NCBI RefSeq assembly: GCF_000284015.1
Contig: NC_016943.1
Span: 289,541 to 353,540 of the forward strand
Source: Blastococcus saxobsidens DD2
GTDB taxonomy: Bacteria > Actinomycetota > Actinomycetes > Mycobacteriales > Geodermatophilaceae
DNA length: 64,000 nucleotides
Reading direction: 5' to 3'
Of this stretch, positions 51,516 through 61,021 are shown piece by piece. Positions within the stretch are counted from its first letter, which is position 1, and each line of letters begins with the position of its first letter. The notes beneath the pieces are model-generated. The model was given only the letters and a program-made list of their open reading frames with translations, had not been told where the DNA came from and did no database searches. Position numbers and translations under genes: made by a program.

Positions 51516-52816
51516 AAGGTGACCACGGTGGGCCGGCGACTCCCGTTCGTTGCATTGCGGGCGTCGAACAGCAGCTTCGCGTGCTCCGCCACCATGTCGA
51601 CGTCGTAGGTGGAGTGCGGGGTCAGGAGCAGGACGATGTCGGCCGCGGCGAGGGAGGTGCGCGAGAGGCTGGAGCCGCGCAGTGACAGCCCGTGCTCCCG
51701 GATTTCCGTGACGAAGGGGTCGTGGAAGGTGACCTTCGCACCCTTGCTGACGAGACGGGCGAGCACCTCGATGGCTGCCGATTCCCGCAGGTCACCCACG
51801 TCGGGCTTGTAGGTGACGCCCAAGGCGAGGATGTTCGCCCCCTTCACCGCCTTGCCGTGGTCGCTCAGCGCCTCGATGACCCGCGAGGTGACGTAGGTCG
51901 GCATGTGCGCGTTGATGTCCTGCGCCGTCTCCACGAGGCGGAACGGCCGCCCGGTGTCCCGTCGCGACTGCCAGGCCAGGTAGGTGGGGTCGAGCGGGAT
52001 GCAGTGCCCGCCCACGCCGGGTCCGGGGTAGAAGGGCATGAAGCCGAAGGGCTTCGTCGCCGCCGCCCGGATGACCTCCCAGACGTCGATCTGCTGCTCC
52101 GAGCAGAGCGTCGCCAGCTCGTTCACCAGGGCGATGTTGACCATCCGGAACGTGTTCTCGAGCAGCTTCGCCATCTCCGCGGCCCGGCAGCTCGACAGCA
52201 CCTCCACCTCGTCCACGAGCTGGTCGTAGAACATGCCGGCGGTCTGCGAGGAGGGCTCGTCGATCCCGCCGACGACCCGCGGGGTGTTGCGCAACCCGTA
52301 CTTGACGTTGCCGGGGTCGATGCGCTCCGGCGAGTAGGCCAGCAGGAAGTCGCGCCCGGCGCGCAGGCCGTGCGCCTCGAGTAGGGGGCGGAGCACCTGC
52401 TCGGTGGTGCCGGGATACGTGGTGGACTCCAGCACCACGAGGCTGTCCCGGCGGAGGTGCCCGGCAACCGCCCGTCCGGCGTCCTCGATGAACCGCAGGT
52501 CGGGGCGGTGCTCCACGACCGGCGTCGGGACGCAGATGACGACCACGTCGCAGTCGGCGAGGGCGGCGGCATCGGTCCCGAAGAAGAGCCGACCGGCCTC
52601 CACCGCGTTGGCGAACAGCGCGTCGTCCACCCCGGGGACGACGTTCGACCCTGCGGCGAGCTGCTGGATTCGGTCGGTGTCCACGTCGACCGCCCGGACG
52701 GTCATCCCCTCGACGGCGGCCGACGCGGCCAGCGACAGCCCGACGTAGCCCTGGCCCACGACGCCGATCACCGCTTCGCGGCGGGTGATACGACGCTGGA
52801 GCTGCTGCGTTTTCAT
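51512..52816 (-). CDS. Nucleotide-sugar dehydrogenase (UDP-glucose/UDP-ManNAc 6-dehydrogenase family)
   Basis: 434 residues. NAD-binding IGVVGQGYVGLSLAASAAVEG, CVPTPVVEHRPDL, STTYPGTTEQV, the catalytic Cys in GPGVGGHCIPLDP, and LGVTYKPDVGDLRESAA in the C-terminal domain. It oxidises C6 of a UDP-sugar to the uronic acid; the substrate choice (UDP-Glc, UDP-GlcNAc or UDP-ManNAc) is not decided by sequence. Its ATG overlaps the CapD stop. Confidence 0.94.
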   Translation of the reverse strand: MKTQQLQRRITRREAVIGVVGQGYVGLSLAASAAVEGMTVRAVDVDTDRIQQLAAGSNVVPGVDDALFANAVEAGRLFFGTDAAALADCDVVVICVPTPVVEHRPDLRFIEDAGRAVAGHLRRDSLVVLESTTYPGTTEQVLRPLLEAHGLRAGRDFLLAYSPERIDPGNVKYGLRNTPRVVGGIDEPSSQTAGMFYDQLVDEVEVLSSCRAAEMAKLLENTFRMVNIALVNELATLCSEQQIDVWEVIRAAATKPFGFMPFYPGPGVGGHCIPLDPTYLAWQSRRDTGRPFRLVETAQDINAHMPTYVTSRVIEALSDHGKAVKGANILALGVTYKPDVGDLRESAAIEVLARLVSKGAKVTFHDPFVTEIREHGLSLRGSSLSRTSLAAADIVLLLTPHSTYDVDMVAEHAKLLFDARNATNGSRRPTVVTL

Positions 52817-54873
52817 GCCCGATTCCCATTCATCGTGGTGAGCTCACCGGCGGACTGCGCGGCTGTGATCAGAGGTGAGGTGCCTCGGTGGTCGTCGAAG
52901 GCCTGGCCGTGCAGCGGACCGAGGGGGGCCATACCGGCAGCGGCCGGCTCGACCGGCGAGTCGGGGGACAGCGGGCCCATCGGAACGACGAAGTTCGGCT
53001 GCGGGGCGACCTCGGCGGCTTCGTTCCGCTCCAGCAGGGCGGCGCGGACCCCTGCGCCGTCCTCCGCGTCCGCCAGGCGGCGCAACAGGTCCACTCGCGC
53101 GGCCAGCGCACGGTCGGAGGGCAGCACCGGATCAAGGCGCAGCACGCTGGGGTGCTCGGTCGGCCGCGCCCCCTCCTCCGGAATGCTCAATTCCTCGTGC
53201 AATTTCTCGCCGGGACGTGTTCCGGAAATGCGGATCTCGACGTCCGTACCCGGTCGGCGACCGGACAGGCGGATCATCCGGTGGGCGAGATCGATGATGC
53301 TGACGGGCTGTCCCATCTCGAGCATGAACAACTCACCGCCGCGACTCATCGCGGCCGCCTGCAGAACCAGCTGGACGGCTTCCGGAATGGTCATGAAGTA
53401 GCGGGTCATCCGGGCGTCGGTGACCGTGACCGGGCCGCCCGCCTGGATCTGGCGGGAGAACGTCGGGATGACGCTGCCGCGCGAGCCGAGCACGTTGCCG
53501 AAGCGGACACCGCACCAGGCTCGGCCGGAGTTCCGGGCGCTGGTCAGGACGAGGTCCTCCGCGACGCTCTTCGAGGCGCCCATGACGCTGCTCGGGCGCA
53601 CCGCCTTGTCGGTGGAGATGAGCACGAGGGACGGGACGTCGACCGCCGCGGCGGCCGCGACGACGTTCCCGGTGCCGACCACGTTGGTCATCACGGCCTC
53701 GCTGGGCGCCGTCTCCAGCATGGGCACGTGCTTGTGCGCGGCGGCGTGGAAGACCACGTCGGGCCGGTGTCGCGCGAAGGCCCGGTTCAGCCGCTCCGCG
53801 TCGCGGATGTCGACGAGCTCGGGCACTGCCGTGGGCGGCAGCGTGGCGAGGGCGTCGTGCAGATGCGTCTCGTCGTGGTCGAGCAGGACCAGGCGCTCCG
53901 GGGCGCACCTGGCGACCTGGCGGCAGATCTCGGAGCCGATCGAGCCGCCGGCGCCCGTGACCAGGACCCGACGCCCCTGCAGCATCGAGGCGATCCGGAC
54001 CAGGTCGGTGCCGACGGGCTCGCGGCCGAGCAGGTCGTCGATCCGCAGGTCGCGCACGTCCTGCAGCCGGAGGCCCGAGCGGACCAGCTCGTCGCCGCCC
54101 GGCAGGACCCGCAGGACCACGCCGGAATCGTCGGCCAGCCCGGCGATGCGCTCCACGACGGCGGTGGGCGTCTCCGGGTCTGCCAGCACGATCTGGTGGA
54201 CGTCCAGCTCGGCGAGGAGCCGTGGGAGCTCGCTCAGGCCGCCCAGGACGCGCACCCCGGAGAGCAGCCGCCCCCAGGTGCGGGCGTCGTTGTCGAGTAC
54301 CGCCACGGGCAGGAGCCCGGTGTGCCCGTGGGTCTGCATCTGGCGGATGAGCTCCGCGCCCGTCCGGCCGGCGCCGATGACGAGCACGCGCATGCCGGTG
54401 TCGGCCTCGGCCTGTTCCGATCGCCGGCGGAACGACACCAGGCGCGTCTGGAACCTCGCCAAACCCACGAACATGGTCGCGACGAGGCCGGACACCAGTG
54501 CGACGGTCAGCGGCACGAACCGGGGTACCAGGTCGATCGCGACCATGATGAGGGTGGCGGCCCCTCCTGCGACCAGGACCCGCCGCGCCTCGACCACGCT
54601 CGCGTACCGCCACAGGTGCCCGTACACGCCGGCCGCGGCGTTGACCCCGACGAACACGGCGATCGCGAGAGGGACGAAGCTCAGGAGACCCGCCCAGGCA
54701 TCCGACGGGACCGCGCCGTCGTACCGGAACAGCAGGGACAGCACCAGCGCGGCCGTGAGCAGGACGGTGTCCTGCAGCGGAAGCACCAGGGCCGGGCGGG
54801 TTCTCGCGAGACGGCCGAGGAGGCTGACCGGAACCGACGGACTGGCGTCGTGCGGACCTCTGACCGATCCCAC
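52813..54873 (-). CDS. Polysaccharide biosynthesis epimerase/dehydratase, CapD/WbpM type
   Basis: 686 residues from GTG 54873. Four N-terminal membrane segments (about residues 25-125), a CoA-binding-like Rossmann domain (VLVIGAGRTGAELIRQMQ) and a second SDR domain with GAGGSIGSEICRQVAR, NVVGTGNVVAAAAAV and STDKAVRPSSVMGASKSVAE (the Met in place of Tyr in YxxxK of this class, with Lys kept). It makes a UDP-4-keto-6-deoxyhexose or epimer for the amino-sugar precursor. First gene of the minus-strand set 50254-54873. Confidence 0.92.
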   Translation of the reverse strand: MGSVRGPHDASPSVPVSLLGRLARTRPALVLPLQDTVLLTAALVLSLLFRYDGAVPSDAWAGLLSFVPLAIAVFVGVNAAAGVYGHLWRYASVVEARRVLVAGGAATLIMVAIDLVPRFVPLTVALVSGLVATMFVGLARFQTRLVSFRRRSEQAEADTGMRVLVIGAGRTGAELIRQMQTHGHTGLLPVAVLDNDARTWGRLLSGVRVLGGLSELPRLLAELDVHQIVLADPETPTAVVERIAGLADDSGVVLRVLPGGDELVRSGLRLQDVRDLRIDDLLGREPVGTDLVRIASMLQGRRVLVTGAGGSIGSEICRQVARCAPERLVLLDHDETHLHDALATLPPTAVPELVDIRDAERLNRAFARHRPDVVFHAAAHKHVPMLETAPSEAVMTNVVGTGNVVAAAAAVDVPSLVLISTDKAVRPSSVMGASKSVAEDLVLTSARNSGRAWCGVRFGNVLGSRGSVIPTFSRQIQAGGPVTVTDARMTRYFMTIPEAVQLVLQAAAMSRGGELFMLEMGQPVSIIDLAHRMIRLSGRRPGTDVEIRISGTRPGEKLHEELSIPEEGARPTEHPSVLRLDPVLPSDRALAARVDLLRRLADAEDGAGVRAALLERNEAAEVAPQPNFVVPMGPLSPDSPVEPAAAGMAPLGPLHGQAFDDHRGTSPLITAAQSAGELTTMNGNRA

Positions 54874-55140
54874 GTCCCCCCCTGGGCGATGGGACGCCGA
54901 CCCGACCCGGTGCCCAGATCGTCGGCGCGCTAAACAAAGACGAACGGACCTTAACGGCACGAACTCGTGCCGCGGAAGCCCCTAAAACGTTCAACTCGAG
55001 CAACTTAAATGACATCGTGTATTCAATCCAGTGCGCTTAGTTACTGTTATTGCCGTCGACTCCTCATGTCGCTACTGAGCGCGTGGATACAAACGCAAGA
55101 AGTGACTCCGCTCGGTGACGTGGACGGCTATCGTGCTGCC
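54874..55140. promoter_or_regulatory. AT-rich divergent promoter region
   Basis: 267 bp between the CapD-type gene and the deacetylase, conspicuously AT-rich at about 54931-55080 for this genome. It contains GGCACG (54956-54961) with CGTGCC (54966-54971), a candidate regulator site, and at its right end TATCGT (55129-55134) as a -10 box for the deacetylase gene. Confidence 0.6.
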
Positions 55141-55923
55141 GTGCGAACAGGCCTCAAGCGTGTACTGGGTGCGGTACCGGGCCGCGAGGCCTCCGGGTGC
55201 ACCGTGTTGATCTACCACCGGGTGGGTGGCGGCTCGCCGGACGAGCGGGATCTGGCCGTGGCGGACTTCGAGGCGCAGCTCGACGAGCTCGCCAGCCACG
55301 ACGTGCTGCGGCTCGACGATGCCCTGGACCGGATCGAGCGGGGCGACACGTCCCCGTCCGTGGTCCTCACCTTCGACGACGGCTTCCGGGACGTGTACGA
55401 GCACGCCTGGCCCCGGCTCCGGGAAGCCCGCCTGCCGAGCACGCTGTACTTGGCCACCGCGTTCGTCGGTGGGACGATGCACTGGGACGGCTCGACGGCG
55501 AAGGCGGCGGGGCCGGCCCTGGAGTGGGCGCACATCGAGGAGATGGCGTCGACGGGCCTGGTCACCGTCGGCGCGCACACCCACAACCACGCGCGTCCCG
55601 AGCTGCTGACCACCGAGGAACTGGACTTCTGCGACTCGGCGATCGAGGAACGGCTGGGAACACGACCCCGGCACTTCGCCTACCCGTGGGGCGTCGCCGT
55701 CCCGCGCATGGAGGAGGAGCTGCGGAGGCGGTACCGCTCGTCCGTCACCGGAGAACTCGGCCGCAACCAGCCCGGCGTGGACCTCGCGCGGCTGCGCCGC
55801 GTGCCCGTGCGCCGCACCGATCCGATCGGCTTCTTCCGGGCCAAGCTGCGCGGGTCACTCGGCCCCGAAAAGGCTTATGCCGGGATGGTGGCGCTGGCCA
55901 AGAGGAGCGGTGCGCGTGCCTGA
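55141..55923 (+). CDS. Polysaccharide deacetylase (NodB family)
   Basis: 260 residues from GTG 55141, which lies six bases behind TATCGT and has no ribosome site (leaderless-type); an earlier ATG at 55009 is in frame but lies in AT-rich DNA. TVLIYHRVGG, the metal motif LTFDDGFRDVYEHAW and VGAHTHNHARPELL (H...H ligands), then FAYPWG: a CE4-type deacetylase. It acts on N-acetyl sugars of the polymer or a lipid intermediate. It overlaps the next gene by 8 nt. Confidence 0.92.
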   Translation: MRTGLKRVLGAVPGREASGCTVLIYHRVGGGSPDERDLAVADFEAQLDELASHDVLRLDDALDRIERGDTSPSVVLTFDDGFRDVYEHAWPRLREARLPSTLYLATAFVGGTMHWDGSTAKAAGPALEWAHIEEMASTGLVTVGAHTHNHARPELLTTEELDFCDSAIEERLGTRPRHFAYPWGVAVPRMEEELRRRYRSSVTGELGRNQPGVDLARLRRVPVRRTDPIGFFRAKLRGSLGPEKAYAGMVALAKRSGARA

Positions 55924-57082
55924 ACTCCCGGTGCTGCGTGGGCCCGGTGGTCGGCCGCTGCGCGTCGCTCACCTGACCACCGTCGACATGAGCCTGGCTC
56001 TCCTGCTGGGGCGCGAGCTGCAGGCCGACGTGGAGACTGGCCTGGAGACGTTCGCGTTGAGTGCTCCCGGGCCGTTCGCGTCGGATGTGGAGAAGACCGG
56101 GGCGACGCACGTGCCGGTTCCTGGTCTCACCCGGTCCTGGCAGCCACGGCAGGACCTGCGCGCCGCCCGAGAGCTGGTGTCGGTCCTGAAGGGCTTGCGG
56201 CTCGATGTCCTGCACACCCACAATCCGAAGACCGGTGTGATCGGCCGGCTTGCCGGCCGGGCAGCAGGTGTGCCGGTCATCGTGAACACCTGCCACGGGT
56301 TGTGGGCCGGGCCGGGCGACCCCTGGCGTCGGCAGGCGATGGTTCTGGGCGCCGAGGCACTCGCGGCGCAGGCCTCGCATGCCGAGCTCTACCAGAACGC
56401 GGCCGACCGGCACCGGCTGCGGCGGTTCGTCTCGCCGAGGCGCTCGCGGGTGGTCGGGAACGGCATCGACCTCGAGCGGTTCCGGCCCGATCCGGCCGGG
56501 CAGGAGCGCGTACGCGCCGAGCTCGGCATCGGCTCCGCCGAGCTCGTCGTCGGAGCCATCGGGCGACGGGTGCAGGAGAAGGGGATCGCCGAGTTCGTGG
56601 CGGCCGCGCGCGCGCTCGGTGAGCGGGCACGGTTCCTGTGGATCGGCCCGGAGGATCCGGACAAGCCGGATGCCTTGGCGGAGGAGGACCCGGCCGTTCG
56701 ATGGGTCCCGGCCCGATCGGACATGCCGGGGGTGTACTCCGCCCTTGACGTCTTCGTGCTGCCGTCGTACCGGGAGGGTTTCTCGCGCTCGGGCATGGAG
56801 GCGGCTGCGTGCGGCCTGCCCATGGTGCTCAGCGACATCCGCGGCTGCCGCGAGGTGGGCGACCACGAGAGGCACCTGCTGCTGGTCCCACCTCGGGACG
56901 CCGACGCGCTGACAGGTGCCATCGCACGGCTGCTCGACGACGCGGCGCTGCGCGCCCGGCTGGGTGCGGCGGCGGGGGAGCGGGCCCGGGCAGAGTTCGA
57001 CCAGGTGGGGATCGCAGCGGAGTCGCTGCGGACGTACGCCGCGGTGGCCCGCCGCCGCGGTCTCGGATGGGCCGAGCAGTGA
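55916..57082 (+). CDS. Glycosyltransferase, GT4 type
   Basis: 388 residues from GTG 55916, with AGAGGAG 8 nt upstream. LRVAHLTTVDMSLALLLGRE at the N-terminus, LDVLHTHNPKTGVIGRLAGR, and a donor domain with GRRVQEKGIAEFVAAARAL and VLPSYREGFSRSGMEAAACGLPMV (EX7E). The THNPK motif recalls PglA/CapM-like transferases that add the second sugar to a lipid-linked first one. This fits the next gene, the initiating transferase. Confidence 0.93.
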   Translation: MPELPVLRGPGGRPLRVAHLTTVDMSLALLLGRELQADVETGLETFALSAPGPFASDVEKTGATHVPVPGLTRSWQPRQDLRAARELVSVLKGLRLDVLHTHNPKTGVIGRLAGRAAGVPVIVNTCHGLWAGPGDPWRRQAMVLGAEALAAQASHAELYQNAADRHRLRRFVSPRRSRVVGNGIDLERFRPDPAGQERVRAELGIGSAELVVGAIGRRVQEKGIAEFVAAARALGERARFLWIGPEDPDKPDALAEEDPAVRWVPARSDMPGVYSALDVFVLPSYREGFSRSGMEAAACGLPMVLSDIRGCREVGDHERHLLLVPPRDADALTGAIARLLDDAALRARLGAAAGERARAEFDQVGIAAESLRTYAAVARRRGLGWAEQ

Positions 57083-57738
57083 CCGTCACCGCTCGGCCGT
57101 ACCGGGGCGGGGAAAGCGCTCGGCGCGCCGTGGACCTCGCGCTCGCGACGGTCGCAGGGGTCGTGCTCGGCCCGGTGGCGGTAGCGGCGGCCGTCCTCGT
57201 CCGCTGGCGGATGGGGCCGCCGGTGCTGTTCCGACAGCAGCGCAGCGGGCTGCACGGGGCCGAGTTCTCGATCCTCAAGCTCCGCACCATGCGGGCGGAG
57301 GACTACCCGGGTGAGCCGGACCCCGATCGCCTGACCACAGTGGGTAACGTACTGCGGACGACGAGCCTCGACGAATTGCCCCAGCTGTGGAACGTGCTCC
57401 GCGGCGACATGGCGCTCATCGGGCCGCGACCCACGCTCCCCGAGCAGGTCGAGCGCTACAGCGATCGTCAGCGGGGTCGGCTCGCCGTCCGTCCTGGTCT
57501 CACGGGCTGGGCGCAGGTCCTGGCCCGCAATAGCATCAGCTGGCCAGAGCGCATCGAGCTCGACCTCTGGTATGTCGAGCACCGCAGCTGGTCACTGGAT
57601 GCGCGCATCCTGCTGCTCACGGCGTGGCGCTTGCTGCGTCCGAGCGGCGTGACCGCGGTCGGCGGGATCAATCCGGGATTTCCGCTGCCGGAGGACCTGA
57701 TCGGTCTGCCGACGTGTCAGTACTCACGCGAGGCCTAA
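57079..57738 (+). CDS. Initiating sugar transferase (undecaprenyl-phosphate phosphosugar transferase, PglC-like)
   Basis: 219 residues from GTG 57079, overlapping the upstream stop by 4 nt (ATG 57067 possible). One membrane segment (VDLALATVAGVVLGPVAVAA), then FRQQRSGLHGAEFSILKLRTM, TSLDELPQLWNVLRGDMALI with the catalytic Asp-Glu pair, GPRPTLPEQVERY and RPGLTGWAQV. It loads the first phosphosugar onto undecaprenyl phosphate at the membrane; the small size fits the PglC class. Confidence 0.95.
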   Translation: MTVTARPYRGGESARRAVDLALATVAGVVLGPVAVAAAVLVRWRMGPPVLFRQQRSGLHGAEFSILKLRTMRAEDYPGEPDPDRLTTVGNVLRTTSLDELPQLWNVLRGDMALIGPRPTLPEQVERYSDRQRGRLAVRPGLTGWAQVLARNSISWPERIELDLWYVEHRSWSLDARILLLTAWRLLRPSGVTAVGGINPGFPLPEDLIGLPTCQYSREA

Positions 57739-57814
57739 CTTCACCTCAAGCGCATTGCAGTACGTAAGCCCATGGTGGACCGGTGGGTCAGCGGAGCCGC
57801 TCCGGTCTGTCCCG

Positions 57815-59302
57815 TCACCGCCCCGCGACGACGAGGCGAGCGTCCCGCAGGAGCACTCGAACCGTGGCTCGTGCGACCAGGAAGCCACCCCCCAGGTAGC
57901 TGGTCGCGCCGACGAGCACAAGAACGACTAATTCCACGGCCGTGGGCGTGCTGGACGGCAGCAGGACGTCGCAGGTGATCACAGCGGCACTCATCAGCAC
58001 TGACAGCCCGATGTACGTCGCGACCGGCCGGGCCACGAGACGCCATCCGAGCAGCAGGTGCCTGCTCACGAGAATTTCCTGGAGACAGACGGTCGTCAGG
58101 GATGCAGTAACGACGGCGCCGGCTACTGCGACGATGTCTCCCCACACGGCTACGGCGATCGTTGCGCCGACGACTGTCGCGCCGGCGCGGAACCCGAGCA
58201 CGAGAACGTGGCGTCGAACTGAGCGCTGGGCCACCGAGACGATGTTGACCGATGTCGTGTAGAGATCAATCAGGGCACCGAGAGCGAGAATTCGCAGCGG
58301 GTCCACTGCGCCGGACCATGACGCACCGAAGAAGAGGAGGATCAAAGGCTCCGCGCAGAGGCTGATACCGACGAACACGGGCATTCCCAAGCCGAGCAGC
58401 ACCGGCAGCGTCTTATGCCAGAGCTGGGCAGTGCTACGCAGGTCGCCGGCTCGCATATAGGTCGGCAGCATGACTTGACGGACGACGTCCGTGATCCGTA
58501 GGCGGATGATGTTCGGAAGGACGTAGGCCACGTAGTAGACCCCGAGCGCAGGTCCGCCGATGCCGGCACTCACAAGCCAGTAGTCGGCGTTCTTCTGGAC
58601 ATAGGAGAACGCCATGCCCAGTGTCAGCCCTGACGTGAAAGACAGGTCGCGACGGATCAGCCCCATCGAGATGCGCGTGTCAGGCAGCCAGCGCGCGGCA
58701 GTAATGGAGACGGCGAAGCCCGCGGCCGCCCCGCAGACGTTCCCGATGATGACCGCCCACGCTCCGAGGCCGGCGAATGCCAAGACGACCTCGAGAACCA
58801 GGTATGTGAGGGATCCGGCGAGCAGGGCCGCATTCATCCTCGTGAACTTGCGGCTTCGCTGCAGCAGTGCCTGAGGAACCAGTTGCATGAGACCGAACAA
58901 GAAGGAGAAGGACAACACAGCCAGGTACGGACCGGCGTCGGGCTGGCCCAGCAACGACGCGAGCGGTCGTGCGGCGAGGGTCATCACCAAGACGGCCGCC
59001 ACGCCGGTGCCTGCGCACAACCAGAAGTAGGAGGAGGCAGCCGTCCGGAGGCCGTCGGTTCGCGTGACGATGGCCGCGTTGATGCCGCTGAGTGACAGCA
59101 GGGACAACAAGCCCAGTAAGCTCTGCGCGAGCGCCACGATCCCAAACTCGCCCGTGGTGAGCAGCCGGGCGAGGATCACCGTCGCTGCCAGACTTCCCAG
59201 CTGGACGATGGTGTGTGCCACGAGCGTGGTGCGTGCTCCACGCCGGGCGACCTGTCCGGTGGTGGTCGGTGCAGACCGATCCGAGTCGGAGGAGGCGCTC
59301 AT
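57815..59302 (-). CDS. Polysaccharide flippase (Wzx/MATE-type)
   Basis: 495 residues with about 14 membrane segments; opens RTTLVAHTIVQLGSLAATVI, with NAAIVTRTDGLRTAASSYFW, AFAGLGAWAVIIGNVCGAAA, and YVQKNADYWLVSAGIGGPAL. These are typical of lipid-linked oligosaccharide flippases (Wzx, MATE/MOP superfamily). Codons show more A/T in third positions than its neighbours, suggesting acquisition from elsewhere. It is convergent with the transferase gene; 64 bp separate it from the upstream pyruvyltransferase gene. Confidence 0.93.
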   Translation of the reverse strand: MSASSDSDRSAPTTTGQVARRGARTTLVAHTIVQLGSLAATVILARLLTTGEFGIVALAQSLLGLLSLLSLSGINAAIVTRTDGLRTAASSYFWLCAGTGVAAVLVMTLAARPLASLLGQPDAGPYLAVLSFSFLFGLMQLVPQALLQRSRKFTRMNAALLAGSLTYLVLEVVLAFAGLGAWAVIIGNVCGAAAGFAVSITAARWLPDTRISMGLIRRDLSFTSGLTLGMAFSYVQKNADYWLVSAGIGGPALGVYYVAYVLPNIIRLRITDVVRQVMLPTYMRAGDLRSTAQLWHKTLPVLLGLGMPVFVGISLCAEPLILLFFGASWSGAVDPLRILALGALIDLYTTSVNIVSVAQRSVRRHVLVLGFRAGATVVGATIAVAVWGDIVAVAGAVVTASLTTVCLQEILVSRHLLLGWRLVARPVATYIGLSVLMSAAVITCDVLLPSSTPTAVELVVLVLVGATSYLGGGFLVARATVRVLLRDARLVVAGR

Positions 59303-59366
59303 GCTGCGTCGGCCTGCATAGCCGTTGGCATCGACTGCCGTCCCGGATCGTCCACCGCTGTCAGCC

Positions 59367-60779
59367 CTAGTCCCTCACCGGAAGAGGCCGACGGTGCTGC
59401 GCCAGGGCCGCGAAGTGCGCGGCTACGGGGTTGCCGTTCTTCCGCAGTCGTTCCATGGCTTCCTGGACCTGAGCTCGGGCAGCTGACTCGCCTGCCATCT
59501 CCGTCATTTGCGCGGAAAGCCGGGAGCCCGTCGTGTCCCTGAGGGGCATGACCCAGGAACCCGGCAGACCCAGTGACTCGTAAACCCCCTCCGTCTTCGT
59601 CCCGGCGCTGGAGACGGCCACGGCCGGCGTGCCGGCGATGAAAGCGAAGATCGCCGAGTGCAGGCGCGTGGCCAGGAGCACCTCGGCGCGGGCGTACAGC
59701 GCGATCAGTCCGGTTGGCGTCCACCCCTCCTCGAGCACCGTGGCCGGGGCGCCCAGTGCGTCGGCGAGCCGGTGGGCGTGGCTTCGCTCCGCTTCGTCGT
59801 GAATGGCGATCACGATTCGGTCCACGTGTGACCGGTCGAGCGCGTTGCGGCTGGCTTCCTCCACGGCCCGGAACATTTTCTCGTTCGGCGCCGCCTCGGG
59901 GATGTGGCGCAGAGTCAGGACAAGGAAACGCTGTCCTTGTAGGCCCGCCTTCGCGAGCGCCTTCTCCTGAGCGGCAAGACTGGGCGGGGCCATGTGCAGC
60001 ACCCCGTCCGTGGCGGACACGACACGATCGCGAGGGACTCCGAGAGCGAGCGCTTCATCGAAGCTCCGCGGGTCACGAGCGATGACGAGGTCGAGTCGCC
60101 GGAGAACGTGCCGGACCACGGCTCGGGGGATGGAGTGGGAGAACGGGCCGACCGTCGTCGGAAACGTTGCGGTGGGCACCCCATGACGTGCGGCGTAGAG
60201 CAGCGGGTAGATGGTGCTCACCATCGACAGGGTCGACCTGATGCTGTCGCGATCGACGAAGACGTAACCGCCTTTGCTCACGACGAGGTCCGCATTTCGG
60301 AGCGCCTTGAGAGCAGGCGGATCCGAGTCACGTCCGGGCAGCACGAGACTGGCAATTAGCCGCGCCACCCGGCGGATGCCCGCCAACGGTCCCGACCGGG
60401 GGAAGGGCGACGGGAGCCAGCGGAGCTCGGGGTAGGCGCTGGTCGTGAGCTGGTGACTTCGATCGATCGGCCGTCGGTTGTCAATCGGTAGCGCAGCGAC
60501 CTGGGCGCCGGGGGATGCGACGAGCAGGGCCTCCAGCGTCGCGGCCGTGATGGCCGCTCCTCCCACGTTCGTATCACCGAAGACATTGGTTATCACGAAG
60601 CGCTTCGGTGCGGACTCCTGGCGCTGCTGTGCGCGGCGAGCCCCTTCGAGACTCCGTGAACTCGTGCGTACCTGGTTCTTCCATCGCCCGAAGGACCGGA
60701 TCGCCGTACCGAGCAGGGCAACGGGTCGCCGGAACACATGATCGACCACTCGCAAGTCACCCTCCCGTGCCGTTGTCAT
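59367..60779 (-). CDS. Polysaccharide pyruvyl transferase family protein
   Basis: 470 residues. N-terminal basic leader of about 60 residues, then the domain: FVITNVFGDTNVGGAAITAA, DLVVSKGGYVFVDRDS, TTVGPFSHSIPRAVVRHVL, DLVIARDPRSFDEAL and LLATRLHSAIFAFIAGTPAV. This GT-B-like family adds pyruvate ketals to sugars (CsaB/WcaK-like). It would give the polymer negative charge. Divergent from the second deacetylase gene. Confidence 0.92.
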   Translation of the reverse strand: MTTAREGDLRVVDHVFRRPVALLGTAIRSFGRWKNQVRTSSRSLEGARRAQQRQESAPKRFVITNVFGDTNVGGAAITAATLEALLVASPGAQVAALPIDNRRPIDRSHQLTTSAYPELRWLPSPFPRSGPLAGIRRVARLIASLVLPGRDSDPPALKALRNADLVVSKGGYVFVDRDSIRSTLSMVSTIYPLLYAARHGVPTATFPTTVGPFSHSIPRAVVRHVLRRLDLVIARDPRSFDEALALGVPRDRVVSATDGVLHMAPPSLAAQEKALAKAGLQGQRFLVLTLRHIPEAAPNEKMFRAVEEASRNALDRSHVDRIVIAIHDEAERSHAHRLADALGAPATVLEEGWTPTGLIALYARAEVLLATRLHSAIFAFIAGTPAVAVSSAGTKTEGVYESLGLPGSWVMPLRDTTGSRLSAQMTEMAGESAARAQVQEAMERLRKNGNPVAAHFAALAQHRRPLPVRD

Positions 60780-61021
60780 GCCTGGTGGAGGCTAGCGTGG
60801 CGTTCCGGCGCGTCACCCCTTTGGTTCCTGACCGCTGTGCGGCCCAACAGCTGGCTGAACTCGGTAGCCGGCCGTCGGGTCGGTCGTGCGGGGCGGCTCG
60901 ACCAGCGCCGGGTCGGGGACGGCCACCCCCGATCAAACGTCTTCGTGCGCCGCGTCCGGGGCCGCCGGCACCGGCGTCCCGGCCCGGCACTCCCCGCCGA
61001 TCGTCATGGCAAGATCGCCGC

